A stretch of 64,000 bases of DNA. It comes from Bacteroidales bacterium. Lineage in GTDB: Bacteria; Bacteroidota; Bacteroidia; Bacteroidales; UBA932. A program made the position numbers and the translations under genes. The notes beneath the pieces are model-generated. The model made no database searches, was not told where the DNA came from, and saw nothing but the letters and a program-made list of their open reading frames with translations. Below are positions 44,336 through 53,232 of the stretch, one piece after another. Position 1 is the first letter of the stretch, and each line of letters starts with the position of its first letter. The stretch lies in NCBI GenBank assembly GCA_017480345.1, contig JAFVAU010000006.1:1-64000 (forward strand). Direction: 5' to 3'.

Positions 44336-46378
44336 TTATTTCAAGTACATCTTGAAGACAGAGACACCTACATTAAAGAGGTGGCCGACAACATAAACAC
44401 AATCGGTACCGGGGATAACGGCGCAGTTAGCCATTTCCTGACCTGCGATGGAAGGACTATCAACGAAGTACACTTCATTGAATTCCTCCGCCGTTGTGGC
44501 GTTATTCTTATTCTGGATAGGGAATTCATACACCACCTTATCAGCCTCCATAGAAGCCAGGAAGGTTTCTGCGGAACCCTGATCTTCAATAATCTTAAGG
44601 CGTGCACGGGCAGCATTGCCTTCATTGTTATAGAATCCTTTCTTTACATAAGCAATGTATTTCTTGCCGCCAAATTCAAAAGGAGTGATACCAAACTTGC
44701 GAGCCATCACAGAGTTATCGATCCCCGTCCAATCAACACCAGCACTGTCAACATTCAGGTAACCTTCGTTATCCTTATAGTTAAAGAAACGACCAATGCT
44801 GGGAGTAACAACAAGAGCCTGTTTGGCCGCAACGTTGTACTTATAGACAGAGCCCATCCCGGCAGCACCGGTATACCCCATCTGGCCACCCATCACAGTA
44901 CCAACTTCTCCATTGGTAATATCCCACTTAAAGGACACAGGATTCTTGCCAGCAATATTGGTACGGGCCCAAATCTCACCCTTATTCCAATCTCCGGAAA
45001 CAGTAAAGAAGTCGCCGACACGGCGCTCGTTAGTACCCCAGCTAATTATACGAGTAGGGGCAGCATCAATACCGTCCTTCCAAGCATAGACATTGAACGT
45101 ATAATCTCCATCAAACGCCAAGGAACCGGCAAGAAGGATATATTTACTTGTCGAAGGATTATAAATGGTCCGTACGCAAGCTGTTGAGAAGAGACCACCT
45201 GCAACACCGGTAATATTGACTTCTTTGCATACACTGGGATCTTTAAGACTGATAGCCAGAATGCCCTTTGTGGAAGAACTCGCAGCAGCAAAATATACAT
45301 ATTCATCATCTGCAGCCATAGTACGGTCATTACCCGCGATAAAAGCATGTTCTGTCGCGTACTCGCTAGTCCACGCCTTTCCAAGAGCTACGGGATATTT
45401 GCCCCAAACACGCTCTACCGTCAGAACTTTCTCTGCACTCTTGACCAGCTGGACAATCTTAATGGACTGAACCTGCTTCTTGTTGTCGGAACGCAGAATG
45501 TTGATGGTGGCCTCACGAGGCTCTCCGGTGGTGTTTTCAGCGAGCGCGAGGGTGAGCTTATGGGTGACAGCGACCTTGGTGTCGGGGACGACGGTAATCC
45601 AGTCAACGGTGGGTTTCTCAATTTCAACGTCAACATTGGAAACCAAACCGATCACGAAGTTACCGGCATCGCCGGAAATGGCCTGATACTCCTCCTCCTC
45701 GGTAACAACCGTGGTCTCGGCCTTTACGAAGAAGCTGAGTTTGCGCATGGAGAAGAGACCCTCTTCGTTCTGGGCCCATGCCAGTACGCTGCCGTTCACG
45801 GCAGGAGTGGGGGCGGTCACAACAATTTTGGAGGCTTCTGCATCTACCACTGCAGCATAGTTGCCGCCGGCGAAGACATCCACGGACGTGGTGCTGTTGG
45901 CATTCTCAACCTTGTAGGCAAATTCAACCTTTGCACCGGCTTCCAGCTCGGCCTCGGGGTTCTCGATCACGAGTTTGAAAGCCTTGGCGAAGGGGATGAA
46001 GATCTTGGTACCATCCTGCTTCTCGAAGGTAACGCCGTTCTCGTCGGAAGTTACATCCTTGAAGAAAGCGTCTCCATCTGCACCGGGCTTTCCATCTTCA
46101 CCCTGCTTACCATCATATAAAACGACGGTCTTGCCATTGTCGCCATAGAAAGTAACGGTGTGCTGGCCGGGGACGGAGTTGTCGATGCTGGCTACATAAC
46201 CGCCGGCTTTCCAGACATCAATCACGGCCTGCATGGCCTGCTGATTGGCTTTGAGCGTGTTAACTTCAGAAGTCAGGCTGTCCACCTTGCCCCTGAGTTC
46301 AGTGTCGTCATACTTTGCGCAGCCCGCCATGGCAAGGCCCAGCGAGAAAGCAAACAGAAGTTTAATTAATTTCTTCAT
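44336..46378 (-). CDS. Surface lipoprotein with collagen-like, BACON and propeller-like domains
   Basis: A 680-residue lipoprotein (lipobox MAGC). In order: a short coiled coil (VDSLTSEVNTLKANQQAMQ), a DUF4988-like part with collagen-like GKQGEDGKPGADGD, a beta-sandwich, a BACON domain (about 225-310, often glycan- or mucin-binding) and a C-terminal domain (about 315-680) homologous to the C-terminus of the SusE/F-like protein at 33501-35510. Its 3' half is visibly AT-richer than its neighbours, with codons rare elsewhere in the window, which suggests transfer or domain exchange. The operator-like repeat at its promoter ties it to the main operon. Confidence 0.8.
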   Translation of the reverse strand: MKKLIKLLFAFSLGLAMAGCAKYDDTELRGKVDSLTSEVNTLKANQQAMQAVIDVWKAGGYVASIDNSVPGQHTVTFYGDNGKTVVLYDGKQGEDGKPGADGDAFFKDVTSDENGVTFEKQDGTKIFIPFAKAFKLVIENPEAELEAGAKVEFAYKVENANSTTSVDVFAGGNYAAVVDAEASKIVVTAPTPAVNGSVLAWAQNEEGLFSMRKLSFFVKAETTVVTEEEEYQAISGDAGNFVIGLVSNVDVEIEKPTVDWITVVPDTKVAVTHKLTLALAENTTGEPREATINILRSDNKKQVQSIKIVQLVKSAEKVLTVERVWGKYPVALGKAWTSEYATEHAFIAGNDRTMAADDEYVYFAAASSSTKGILAISLKDPSVCKEVNITGVAGGLFSTACVRTIYNPSTSKYILLAGSLAFDGDYTFNVYAWKDGIDAAPTRIISWGTNERRVGDFFTVSGDWNKGEIWARTNIAGKNPVSFKWDITNGEVGTVMGGQMGYTGAAGMGSVYKYNVAAKQALVVTPSIGRFFNYKDNEGYLNVDSAGVDWTGIDNSVMARKFGITPFEFGGKKYIAYVKKGFYNNEGNAARARLKIIEDQGSAETFLASMEADKVVYEFPIQNKNNATTAEEFNEVYFVDSPSIAGQEMANCAVIPGTDCVYVVGHLFNVGVSVFKMYLK

Positions 46379-46423
46379 AGTGATACTGAATTAGTTATTG
46401 TTAAAAGTTGTTTTTTACTTTAG

Positions 46424-46485
46424 TGTGGTGTACTGTGGTATCAGGTGCAAAGTTAAAAAATTTATCCGAGAAAACAGTATCTTTG
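46424..46485. promoter_or_regulatory. Divergent promoters with a second copy of the direct-repeat operator
   Basis: Minus strand: TAACTTTG (plus 46448-46455) is followed 8 bp later by ACCACA-GTAC-ACCACA (plus 46424-46439), the same 16-bp element as at 22980-22995 and in the same orientation relative to transcription. Plus strand: TATCTTTG at 46478-46485 lies 18 bp before the GH89 ATG. The shared element implies shared control of the leftward lipoprotein and the rightward operon at 23013. Confidence 0.65.
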
Positions 46486-46503
46486 TAAAGAAATTTTAAC
46501 AAA

Positions 46504-49326
46504 ATGAAGAAAATCAACCTGCTCGCCCTCTGTGTCACCTGCCTTACCCTGGCTTGCAGCACACCTTCGGAACGCGCAGCCGGGGACTTGGCCCGCCGCA
46601 TCGCCCCCCAGTACAACATCCGCTTCAAGGAAATCCCTTCCCAAGAAGACACATACAAACTATATACTGAAGGGGAAAAGATAATCATAGAAGGAAACAA
46701 CGCCCTTGCCATGTCGGTGGGCCTGAACCGCTACCTCAACGACTGCTGCGGAGTCACCGTCTCCTGGTATGCCGATGAAAAGCCGCAACTGCCATCGGCC
46801 CAACCTGTGGTGGCAGAGCCCCTGACGGGAAAGGCCCTGGTGCCCCAGCGCTTCTTCCTGAACTACTGCACGTTTGGCTATACCATGCCCTGGTGGAAAT
46901 GGGAGCAGTGGGAGCATTTCATTGACTGGATGGCCCTGCACGGCATCAATCTGCCCCTGGCCATTACCGGACAGGAGGCCCTGTGGCAGGAGCTCTGGCG
47001 CCAGCACGGCCTCACGGACGAAGAAATCCGCGCCTACTTCACCGGCCCCGCCTACCTTCCCTGGCACCGCATGAACAACATAGACGGCGTGGACGGTCCC
47101 CTGCCCCAGGGATGGATAGACGGGCAGAAGGAGCTGCAGAAAAAGATTCTCAAGCGTGAAAGGGCCCTGGGCATGCGCCCGGTGCTTCCCGCCTTCGGAG
47201 GGCATGTGCCCGGGAAACTGAAGGAGCAATACCCGGATGCCGCCATCACGGACGTGGTACGCTGGGGCGGCTTCCCCCAGGAGAACCACTGCTGCTTCCT
47301 GTCCCCGCAGGACAGCCTGTACAGCCAGATCCAGCAGGAGTACCTGGCCATCCAGACCCGGGAGTTCGGTACGGACCACATCTACGGCTTCGACCTTTTC
47401 AACGAGGTGGACCCGCCTTCCTGGGATCCGGCAACCCTGGCCGATATCGCCCGCGGCGCCTACGGCAGCCTGGCCCAGGCCGACCCGGAGGCCCAATGGC
47501 TCCAGATGGGCTGGCTCTTCTACAACGACCGCCGGCACTGGACGCCGGACATTGTGAAAGCCTACTTGGAGGCCGTTCCCAAGGGGAAAGTGACCATCCT
47601 GGACTACTACACGGAAAACATCCCCGTCTGGGAACGCACGGAAGGCTTCTACGGGCAGCCGTACATCCTCTGCTACCTGGGCAACTTTGGCGGAAACACC
47701 CGTTTCGCCGGCCCCTTCCACACGGAAGGGAGACGCCTCACCGAAGGGCTGGAAGCCGGCGCAGCGGGCATCGGCTGCACATTGGAAGGCTTCGGCCTCA
47801 ACCAATGGTTCTACGAATATGTGATGGACCGCGCCTGGGAGAGCGGGGCCGATGACAGCCGCTGGCTCCAAAGCATGGACCGCCGCCGCGGCAGCCCCGT
47901 AGGTTTCTGGCAGCAAATGGCCGACAGCATCTACCTGAGAGGCTCCTTCTCCGAAGGCTCCCTCATCTGCGGCCGCCCCTGCGAGAAAGGCTATCATCAC
48001 TGGACCGTGATTAACCAGCCGCCCTATGAGAATGAAACCCTGGTGCGGCTCTGGCGGAAGCTGCTCGCCCATCCGGCGGCATCGGCCACGTGGAAGGAGG
48101 ATGCCGTGAACATGGGCTCACAGGTGCTGGGCAACCATTTTGCCACCCTCCGAGACGCTTTTGTGGAAGCCTGCCATGCCAAAGATGCCGCCCAGGCGGA
48201 AAGCCTGGCGGCCGATATGCGCCTGCTGCTGAAGCACTGCGCCGCCCTCACCGCCTGCGACCCGCACAGCCGCCTGGACAATTGGCTGAAGGCGGCCGAA
48301 GCCTGGGCAGCCACGCCCCAGGAGGAGGCCTACTACCGGCACGATGCCTGGCAACTGATTACCATCTGGGGCAGCGCACCCAACCTGAACGACTACGCTT
48401 CCCGCCTCTGGAGCGGGCTCATCAGCCATTACTATGTCCCCCGCTGGGAACTGTTCATCCAGGAGGAACTCCGCTGCCTGAAGGAAGGACGCCGCTTTGA
48501 CCAGGCCGCCTTCGACCTCCGCTGCCGGGAGCTGGAGGAAAAGATTGTATCGGCCTGTCCCCTGGTGGATGACGGAGAAGCGGCCGATGTCCTGGAACTG
48601 AGCCGAGAACTGCTGACAAAGTGGTTTCCCCGGGAAGAAACCCTCCTGAGCTACAATGTGGGGGCCTTCGGGAAATACGGAGACAGCCTGCCGGGCATCG
48701 CCCGCCTCATGCAGGAAAACGGCGTCACGCTGGCGGCCCTGCAGGAGACCGACAGTTGCAACCGGAGGCACGGGACCTTTCAGGTGAAAGAGCTGGCCGA
48801 CAAACTGGGCGGCTGGAAGTTCCATTTTGCATCGGCCTTTCCCTTCGCCGGAGGGGCCTACGGGAATGGGACGCTGAGCCGAAGTCCCCTTTTGGCCAGC
48901 CATGGCATACCCCTGCCCCAGGCCGATGGCAGCGAGCCCCGGAGCGCATCGGTGGTGGAAACCTCCAGCTGCGTCTTCGCCTCCGTGCATCTTGACTTCA
49001 AGAGCGCCGAAGCGGCCAAGGAGCAGGCCCGCACGCTGAACGCCTGGTTCACGGAGCATTATGCCGCCTGCGCCAAGCCCGTCTTCCTCTGCGGAGACAT
49101 GAACGCCCGGCCGGACAGCGAGGTGCTGGAAGTATTGCAGGAAGTTTGGCAGCCGCTTTCCGGGACGGATTATACTTTCTCTACCGAGAACCCGCACGAA
49201 TGCATAGACTTTGTGCTGGCCCTGAAAGCCGCCGCTCCCGTGCAAGTGCTTTCCTCCGAAGTGCTTTCAGAAGGTACATCCCGCCTTTCCGACCATTTCC
49301 CCCTGCTTGTCAAAGTCAAGTTCTGA
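46504..49326 (+). CDS. GH89 alpha-N-acetylglucosaminidase fused to an endonuclease/exonuclease/phosphatase-family domain
   Basis: A 940-residue lipoprotein (lipobox LAC). Residues 1 to about 700 are a complete NAGLU/GH89 enzyme: N-terminal domain, barrel with NEVDPP (E301) and CTLEGFGLNQWFYE (E428), and the helical C-terminal domain. GH89 removes terminal alpha-GlcNAc, for example from mucin or heparan-type chains. Residues of about 712-940 are an endonuclease/exonuclease/phosphatase-type hydrolase with all metal motifs: LSYNVGAFG, LAALQETD, CGDMNARPD and SDHFPL. The second domain may cut a phosphodiester on the same glycan. The frame is continuous. I have not seen this fusion described. Confidence 0.88.
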   Translation: MKKINLLALCVTCLTLACSTPSERAAGDLARRIAPQYNIRFKEIPSQEDTYKLYTEGEKIIIEGNNALAMSVGLNRYLNDCCGVTVSWYADEKPQLPSAQPVVAEPLTGKALVPQRFFLNYCTFGYTMPWWKWEQWEHFIDWMALHGINLPLAITGQEALWQELWRQHGLTDEEIRAYFTGPAYLPWHRMNNIDGVDGPLPQGWIDGQKELQKKILKRERALGMRPVLPAFGGHVPGKLKEQYPDAAITDVVRWGGFPQENHCCFLSPQDSLYSQIQQEYLAIQTREFGTDHIYGFDLFNEVDPPSWDPATLADIARGAYGSLAQADPEAQWLQMGWLFYNDRRHWTPDIVKAYLEAVPKGKVTILDYYTENIPVWERTEGFYGQPYILCYLGNFGGNTRFAGPFHTEGRRLTEGLEAGAAGIGCTLEGFGLNQWFYEYVMDRAWESGADDSRWLQSMDRRRGSPVGFWQQMADSIYLRGSFSEGSLICGRPCEKGYHHWTVINQPPYENETLVRLWRKLLAHPAASATWKEDAVNMGSQVLGNHFATLRDAFVEACHAKDAAQAESLAADMRLLLKHCAALTACDPHSRLDNWLKAAEAWAATPQEEAYYRHDAWQLITIWGSAPNLNDYASRLWSGLISHYYVPRWELFIQEELRCLKEGRRFDQAAFDLRCRELEEKIVSACPLVDDGEAADVLELSRELLTKWFPREETLLSYNVGAFGKYGDSLPGIARLMQENGVTLAALQETDSCNRRHGTFQVKELADKLGGWKFHFASAFPFAGGAYGNGTLSRSPLLASHGIPLPQADGSEPRSASVVETSSCVFASVHLDFKSAEAAKEQARTLNAWFTEHYAACAKPVFLCGDMNARPDSEVLEVLQEVWQPLSGTDYTFSTENPHECIDFVLALKAAAPVQVLSSEVLSEGTSRLSDHFPLLVKVKF

Positions 49327-49335
49327 TTTTTTTCG

Positions 49336-49349
49336 TATCTTTGGAGGAT
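49336..49349 (+). promoter_or_regulatory. -7 box and Shine-Dalgarno-like sequence of polA
   Basis: TATCTTTG (49336-49343) overlaps a GGAGG (49343-49347) just before the ATG at 49350. If the box is a real promoter the leader is only a few bases long; if not, the GGAGG is an unusually strong ribosome site for this phylum. The two readings cannot both be fully right. Confidence 0.4.
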
Positions 49350-51971
49350 ATGCCAGGAAAACTTTTTCTCATAGACGGGCACGCGTTGGTTTTCAAGATG
49401 TACTATGCCTTCCTGCGCAGGCCCATGATCAACTCCAAGGGGGAGGACATGTCCATCCTCTTCGGCTTCACCAAATACCTGCTGGAGATGCTGGAAAGGG
49501 AGAAGCCCACGCATGTGGCGGTGGCCTTCGACCCTCCGGGAGGCACCTTCCGGAACCAGCTGTACCCGGAGTACAAGGGCACGCGCCCCCCTACCCCGCA
49601 GCTGGTCATCGACGCCCTGGAGCCCCTTACGGAGCTGATGGAGAAGATGAACATCCCGGTGCTCATGATGCCCGGCTTCGAGGCCGATGACGTCCTGGGC
49701 TCCGTGGCGGCCCAGTACGCCTCTCACACGCTGGATGTGTACCTGGTCACCCCCGACAAGGACTACGGGCAGCTGATAGGCCCGCACACCTTCCAACTCA
49801 AACCCGGCAAGAGCGGGTCGGAGGCGGAACTGGTGAATACGGACGCCCTGTGTGAGAAATGGGGCATATCCGAACCCGCCCAGGTGATTGACATGCTCTC
49901 CATCTGCGGAGACACGGCTGACAACGTGCCCGGCGTGAAGGGCGTGGGAGAAGTGGGCGCCGCCAAGCTCATCGCCAAGTACGGCAGCGTGGAGAACATC
50001 TACGCCCACCTTTCGGAATTGTCGGCCAAACAACAGGAAATGTTCCGGGAAGCGCAGCCGCACATGGCCCTTTCCAAGCAGCTGGTCACCATCAAGACAG
50101 ATATCGGCCTGCCTGTGAGCGTAGAGGACATGCGCTATACGGGAGTCTTTGACTCCGCCATCCACGAACTCTTCCAAAAATACGAGTTCTCCTCGCTGAA
50201 AAAATACCTTACGGGCACAAAAAAGGCCGAAAATGTACTCGAAGAGGCCCAAAACGGGTTTGCGGGCACAAAAAAGGCCGATTTTGTGCTCGAACCCCGG
50301 GAAGTGGACTTCCGCACGCTCGAAGCCGCCCGGCCGGAGAAAATCGGCCTGGTGCATACGGGCGGCAAACTGCTGATTTCCGCCCCGGGACAGCTGGTGT
50401 GCTCCGCGTACCCCGCCGAAGCCAGGGAACTGCTGGAAGACCCTTCCGTAGCCAAATACGGTGTGGACCTCAAACGCATCTCCAAGCTCCTGCACGAAGA
50501 AGGAATAAGCCTGGAGGGCACCTGGAACGACATCGAGCTCATGCACTACGTCCTGAATCCGGAACGGAGCCATGAGCTGCGGGCCCTGGCGCAGACGTAC
50601 CTGGGCGTGTCCTTAGAATCATCGGCCCCGGCCACTACCGGCTCCCTTTTCGATGAGGTCTCCGAAGAAGAGGACTCCCCCCGCCTGAAGGAGGCGGCCG
50701 TGCTGCTGCCGCTGGGAGACAAGCTCAAGGAGAACCTGCCGGATTTCTACTACCAGATGGAGGAGCCGCTGGCCAAGGTGCTTACGCAGATGGAGCTGGA
50801 TGGCGTGAAAGTGGACCTGTCCCAGCTCAAGGTCTTTGCCGACGGGCTCCGGAAAGAGCTGGTGGAGCGGGAAAGCCGCATCCGGGAAATGGCCGATGAG
50901 CCGCAGCTGAACATCTCCTCCCCCAAGCAGGTGGGAGAGCTCCTGTTTGACAAGCTGGCCCTGGACCCCAAGGCCAAGAAGAGCGGTGCCAAGGGCCAGT
51001 ACAGCACGGACGAGGCCACCCTCCTCACCATCGCGGAGCGGCACCCCATCGTGAACGAAATCCTGGAATACCGGGCTGTCAAAAAGCTCCTTTCCACCTA
51101 TATCGAGCCCTTCCCTTCGTACATTTCCCCCAAGGACGGGCGTGTGCATACCACCTTCAACCAGGCCCTCACGGCCACCGGACGCCTGTCCAGCTCCAAC
51201 CCCAACCTGCAGAACATCCCCATCCGCACGGAGCGCGGCAAGGAAATCCGCAAGGCCTTTGTGCCGGGCACCCCGGACGGGGTCATCGTATCGGCCGATT
51301 ATTCCCAGATCGAACTGCGGATCATGGCCCATCTGAGCTGCGACGCCCATCTGACGCAGGCCTTCCGCGACGGCGAGGACGTGCACGCCGCCACCGCCGC
51401 CAAAATCTTCGGCATTCCCGTTTCCGAGGTCACGCGGGAGCAGCGCGGCATGGCCAAGACGGCCAACTTCGGCATCATGTACGGCATCTCTTCCTTCGGC
51501 CTGGCCCAGCGGCTGCACCTGCCGCGGAGCGCCGCCAAGGCCCTTATCGAAGACTATTTCACCGCCTTCCCGGCCATCCGCTCCTTCATTGACGACTCGG
51601 TGGCCTTCGCACGGGAGAACGGCTATGTGGAAACCCTCTTCGGCCGCCGGCGCTACCTGCCGGACATCAGCGCACGCAATGCCACCGTCCGGGCCCTGGC
51701 GGAGCGCAATGCCGTGAACGCCCCCATCCAGGGGACATCGGCCGATATCATCAAACTGGCCATGATCCAGGTAGCCGCCCGCCTGAAGGAAAAGGGCCTG
51801 AAGAGCAAGATGGTGCTGCAGATTCACGACGAACTGCTGTTTGACGCCATTCCCTCCGAGGTGCCGGAGCTCCAGGCGCTGGTGAAAGACGTGATGGAGC
51901 ATGTGATGAGCCTGAGCGTTCCCCTTACGGTGGAATGCAGCGCGGGCGCCAACTGGCTGGAAGCTCATTAG
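49350..51971 (+). CDS. polA: DNA polymerase I
   Basis: An 873-residue DNA polymerase I for gap filling and Okazaki-fragment processing. It has an N-terminal 5'-3' exonuclease (MPGKLFLIDGHALVFKMYYA, GFEADDVLGS, PDKDYGQL), a diverged 3'-5' exonuclease-like domain (about 330-500) without clear proofreading carboxylates, and the polymerase domain with DYSQIELR, RGMAKTANFGIMYG and QIHDELLFD. The ATG at 49350 begins the canonical N-terminus; the longer upstream frame is a shadow. The linker at about residues 288-321 holds a 17-residue in-frame tandem duplication. The sigma factor gene follows after 3 bp. Confidence 0.95.
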   Translation: MPGKLFLIDGHALVFKMYYAFLRRPMINSKGEDMSILFGFTKYLLEMLEREKPTHVAVAFDPPGGTFRNQLYPEYKGTRPPTPQLVIDALEPLTELMEKMNIPVLMMPGFEADDVLGSVAAQYASHTLDVYLVTPDKDYGQLIGPHTFQLKPGKSGSEAELVNTDALCEKWGISEPAQVIDMLSICGDTADNVPGVKGVGEVGAAKLIAKYGSVENIYAHLSELSAKQQEMFREAQPHMALSKQLVTIKTDIGLPVSVEDMRYTGVFDSAIHELFQKYEFSSLKKYLTGTKKAENVLEEAQNGFAGTKKADFVLEPREVDFRTLEAARPEKIGLVHTGGKLLISAPGQLVCSAYPAEARELLEDPSVAKYGVDLKRISKLLHEEGISLEGTWNDIELMHYVLNPERSHELRALAQTYLGVSLESSAPATTGSLFDEVSEEEDSPRLKEAAVLLPLGDKLKENLPDFYYQMEEPLAKVLTQMELDGVKVDLSQLKVFADGLRKELVERESRIREMADEPQLNISSPKQVGELLFDKLALDPKAKKSGAKGQYSTDEATLLTIAERHPIVNEILEYRAVKKLLSTYIEPFPSYISPKDGRVHTTFNQALTATGRLSSSNPNLQNIPIRTERGKEIRKAFVPGTPDGVIVSADYSQIELRIMAHLSCDAHLTQAFRDGEDVHAATAAKIFGIPVSEVTREQRGMAKTANFGIMYGISSFGLAQRLHLPRSAAKALIEDYFTAFPAIRSFIDDSVAFARENGYVETLFGRRRYLPDISARNATVRALAERNAVNAPIQGTSADIIKLAMIQVAARLKEKGLKSKMVLQIHDELLFDAIPSEVPELQALVKDVMEHVMSLSVPLTVECSAGANWLEAH
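50212..50289 (+). repeat. Tandem duplication with hairpin in polA
   Basis: CGGGCACAAAAAAGGCCGA occurs at 50212-50230 and 50263-50281, a 51-bp (17-codon) period, giving GTKKAENVLE and GTKKADFVLE. GCACAAAA (50266-50273) also pairs with TTTTGTGC (50282-50289). It lies in the linker between the nuclease and the central domain. Confidence 0.7.
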
Positions 51972-51974
51972 CCT

Positions 51975-52544
51975 ATGGAAGCAAAAGAAAAAGAACTGGT
52001 TCTGAAGGCCATGCAGGGAGACCAGATGGCCTACCGGATGTTGTATCAGATACATGAAAAAGCGGTCCGGGGACGTGTGAGCGGCTATTTCCATTGGAAG
52101 GCCGATGCCGACGACGTGGTGCTGGAAAGCTTCCAGAAGGCCTTCGCCGCACTGGGCAGTTTTGACACGGAGCGGGAATTCCGCCCCTGGCTCCTGACCA
52201 TCGCCACCCGCACCGCCCTGGACCACCTGGAAAGCATCCAGCGGGAGAGCCAGAAGAAAGAAGGCATCCTCCACAAGACCGATTCCTCCGAAGGGAGCGC
52301 TCCGCTTACGGACTTCACGCCGGAGGAGGAGATTATCAACGACGAAATGCACGAGCGCCTGATGGGCTATATTGACGAACTGCCCAGCCTGTACAAAGAC
52401 GTGATGATCAAGTATATGATAGAAGAGCTGGAATACGAGGAGATTGCCAAGGAACTGGATCTGGAACTCAATACGGTGCGCACCCGCATCCGCCGGGGCA
52501 AGGAGCACCTGTCCAAAATGATGTTAAGGGGGGAAGTGGAATGA
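51975..52544 (+). CDS. ECF-type RNA polymerase sigma factor
   Basis: A 189-residue sigma-70 family factor with region 2 (about 20-90, DADDVVLESFQKAFAALGSF and FRPWLLTIATRTALDHLE) and region 4 (about 125-180, LPSLYKDVMIKYMIEELEYEEIAKELDLELNTVRTRIRRGKEHL). It redirects RNA polymerase to a target regulon. No anti-sigma gene is adjacent, which is not unusual in Bacteroidetes. It lies 3 bp after polA and overlaps rsmG by ATGA, so it may be expressed constitutively with housekeeping genes. Confidence 0.9.
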   Translation: MEAKEKELVLKAMQGDQMAYRMLYQIHEKAVRGRVSGYFHWKADADDVVLESFQKAFAALGSFDTEREFRPWLLTIATRTALDHLESIQRESQKKEGILHKTDSSEGSAPLTDFTPEEEIINDEMHERLMGYIDELPSLYKDVMIKYMIEELEYEEIAKELDLELNTVRTRIRRGKEHLSKMMLRGEVE

Positions 52545-53164
52545 ACGGTTTTGAACTTACGCCGCTGCAGCAGGAGCGTTTTGACGCCCTGGATGCCTTG
52601 TACCGGGAATGGAACGCGCAGATTAACGTGATTTCCCGCAAAGACATTGACAACCTGTACAGCCACCATGTGCTGCATTCGCTGGCCATCGGCCGATATT
52701 TGTCCGAGGTGCCGGGCCTGTGGGACAGCTTTGCCACCGGCAGCATCCTGGATGTGGGTACCGGCGGCGGCTTCCCGGGCATTCCGCTGGCCATCCTGTT
52801 CCCGGAGGCGTCCTTCGTGCTCTGCGATTCCGTGGGGAAGAAGACCATCGTGGCATCGGCCGTTTCCCAGGCCCTGGGACTCACCAATGTGGAAGTGGTG
52901 AATGCCCGTGCAGAGTCCCTGGGACGCAGTTTCGACTATGTTGTATCCCGCGCCGTGGCCTCCCTTCCAGACTTCTATCCCTGGGTGAAAGGGAGCTACC
53001 GCAAGGGTATCCTGTACCTAAAAGGCGGAGACGTGAACCCGGAAATTGCCCAGGTGATGGCCCATTATCACCTTCCTGCCGGCAGCGTACACACCTGGAG
53101 AATCTCCTCCTGGCTGGACGACCCATGGTATGAAGGAAAACTGGTCATCCACATTGAAAAATAA
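52541..53164 (+). CDS. rsmG: 16S rRNA (guanine-527-N7)-methyltransferase RsmG
   Basis: A 207-residue SAM-dependent methyltransferase (GidB) that modifies G527 of 16S rRNA; loss confers low-level streptomycin resistance in other bacteria. Visible motifs are LYREWNAQINVISRKD, the SAM loop ILDVGTGGGFPGIPLAI and FDYVVSRAVA. Length is normal. The start overlaps the sigma factor stop as ATGA. Confidence 0.95.
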   Translation: MNGFELTPLQQERFDALDALYREWNAQINVISRKDIDNLYSHHVLHSLAIGRYLSEVPGLWDSFATGSILDVGTGGGFPGIPLAILFPEASFVLCDSVGKKTIVASAVSQALGLTNVEVVNARAESLGRSFDYVVSRAVASLPDFYPWVKGSYRKGILYLKGGDVNPEIAQVMAHYHLPAGSVHTWRISSWLDDPWYEGKLVIHIEK

Positions 53165-53196
53165 TTTGGCGGTTTCGCTTAGATTTACTACCTTTG
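53165..53196 (+). promoter_or_regulatory. rpmH promoter
   Basis: TTTG at 53165-53168, a 20-bp spacer and TACCTTTG at 53189-53196 make a full Bacteroidetes -33/-7 promoter. It is the best-formed promoter in the window. The rpmH ATG lies 36 bp after the box. Confidence 0.8.
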
Positions 53197-53232
53197 CAAT
53201 CCATTACGCGAAAAATATAAAAAAGAGATATC

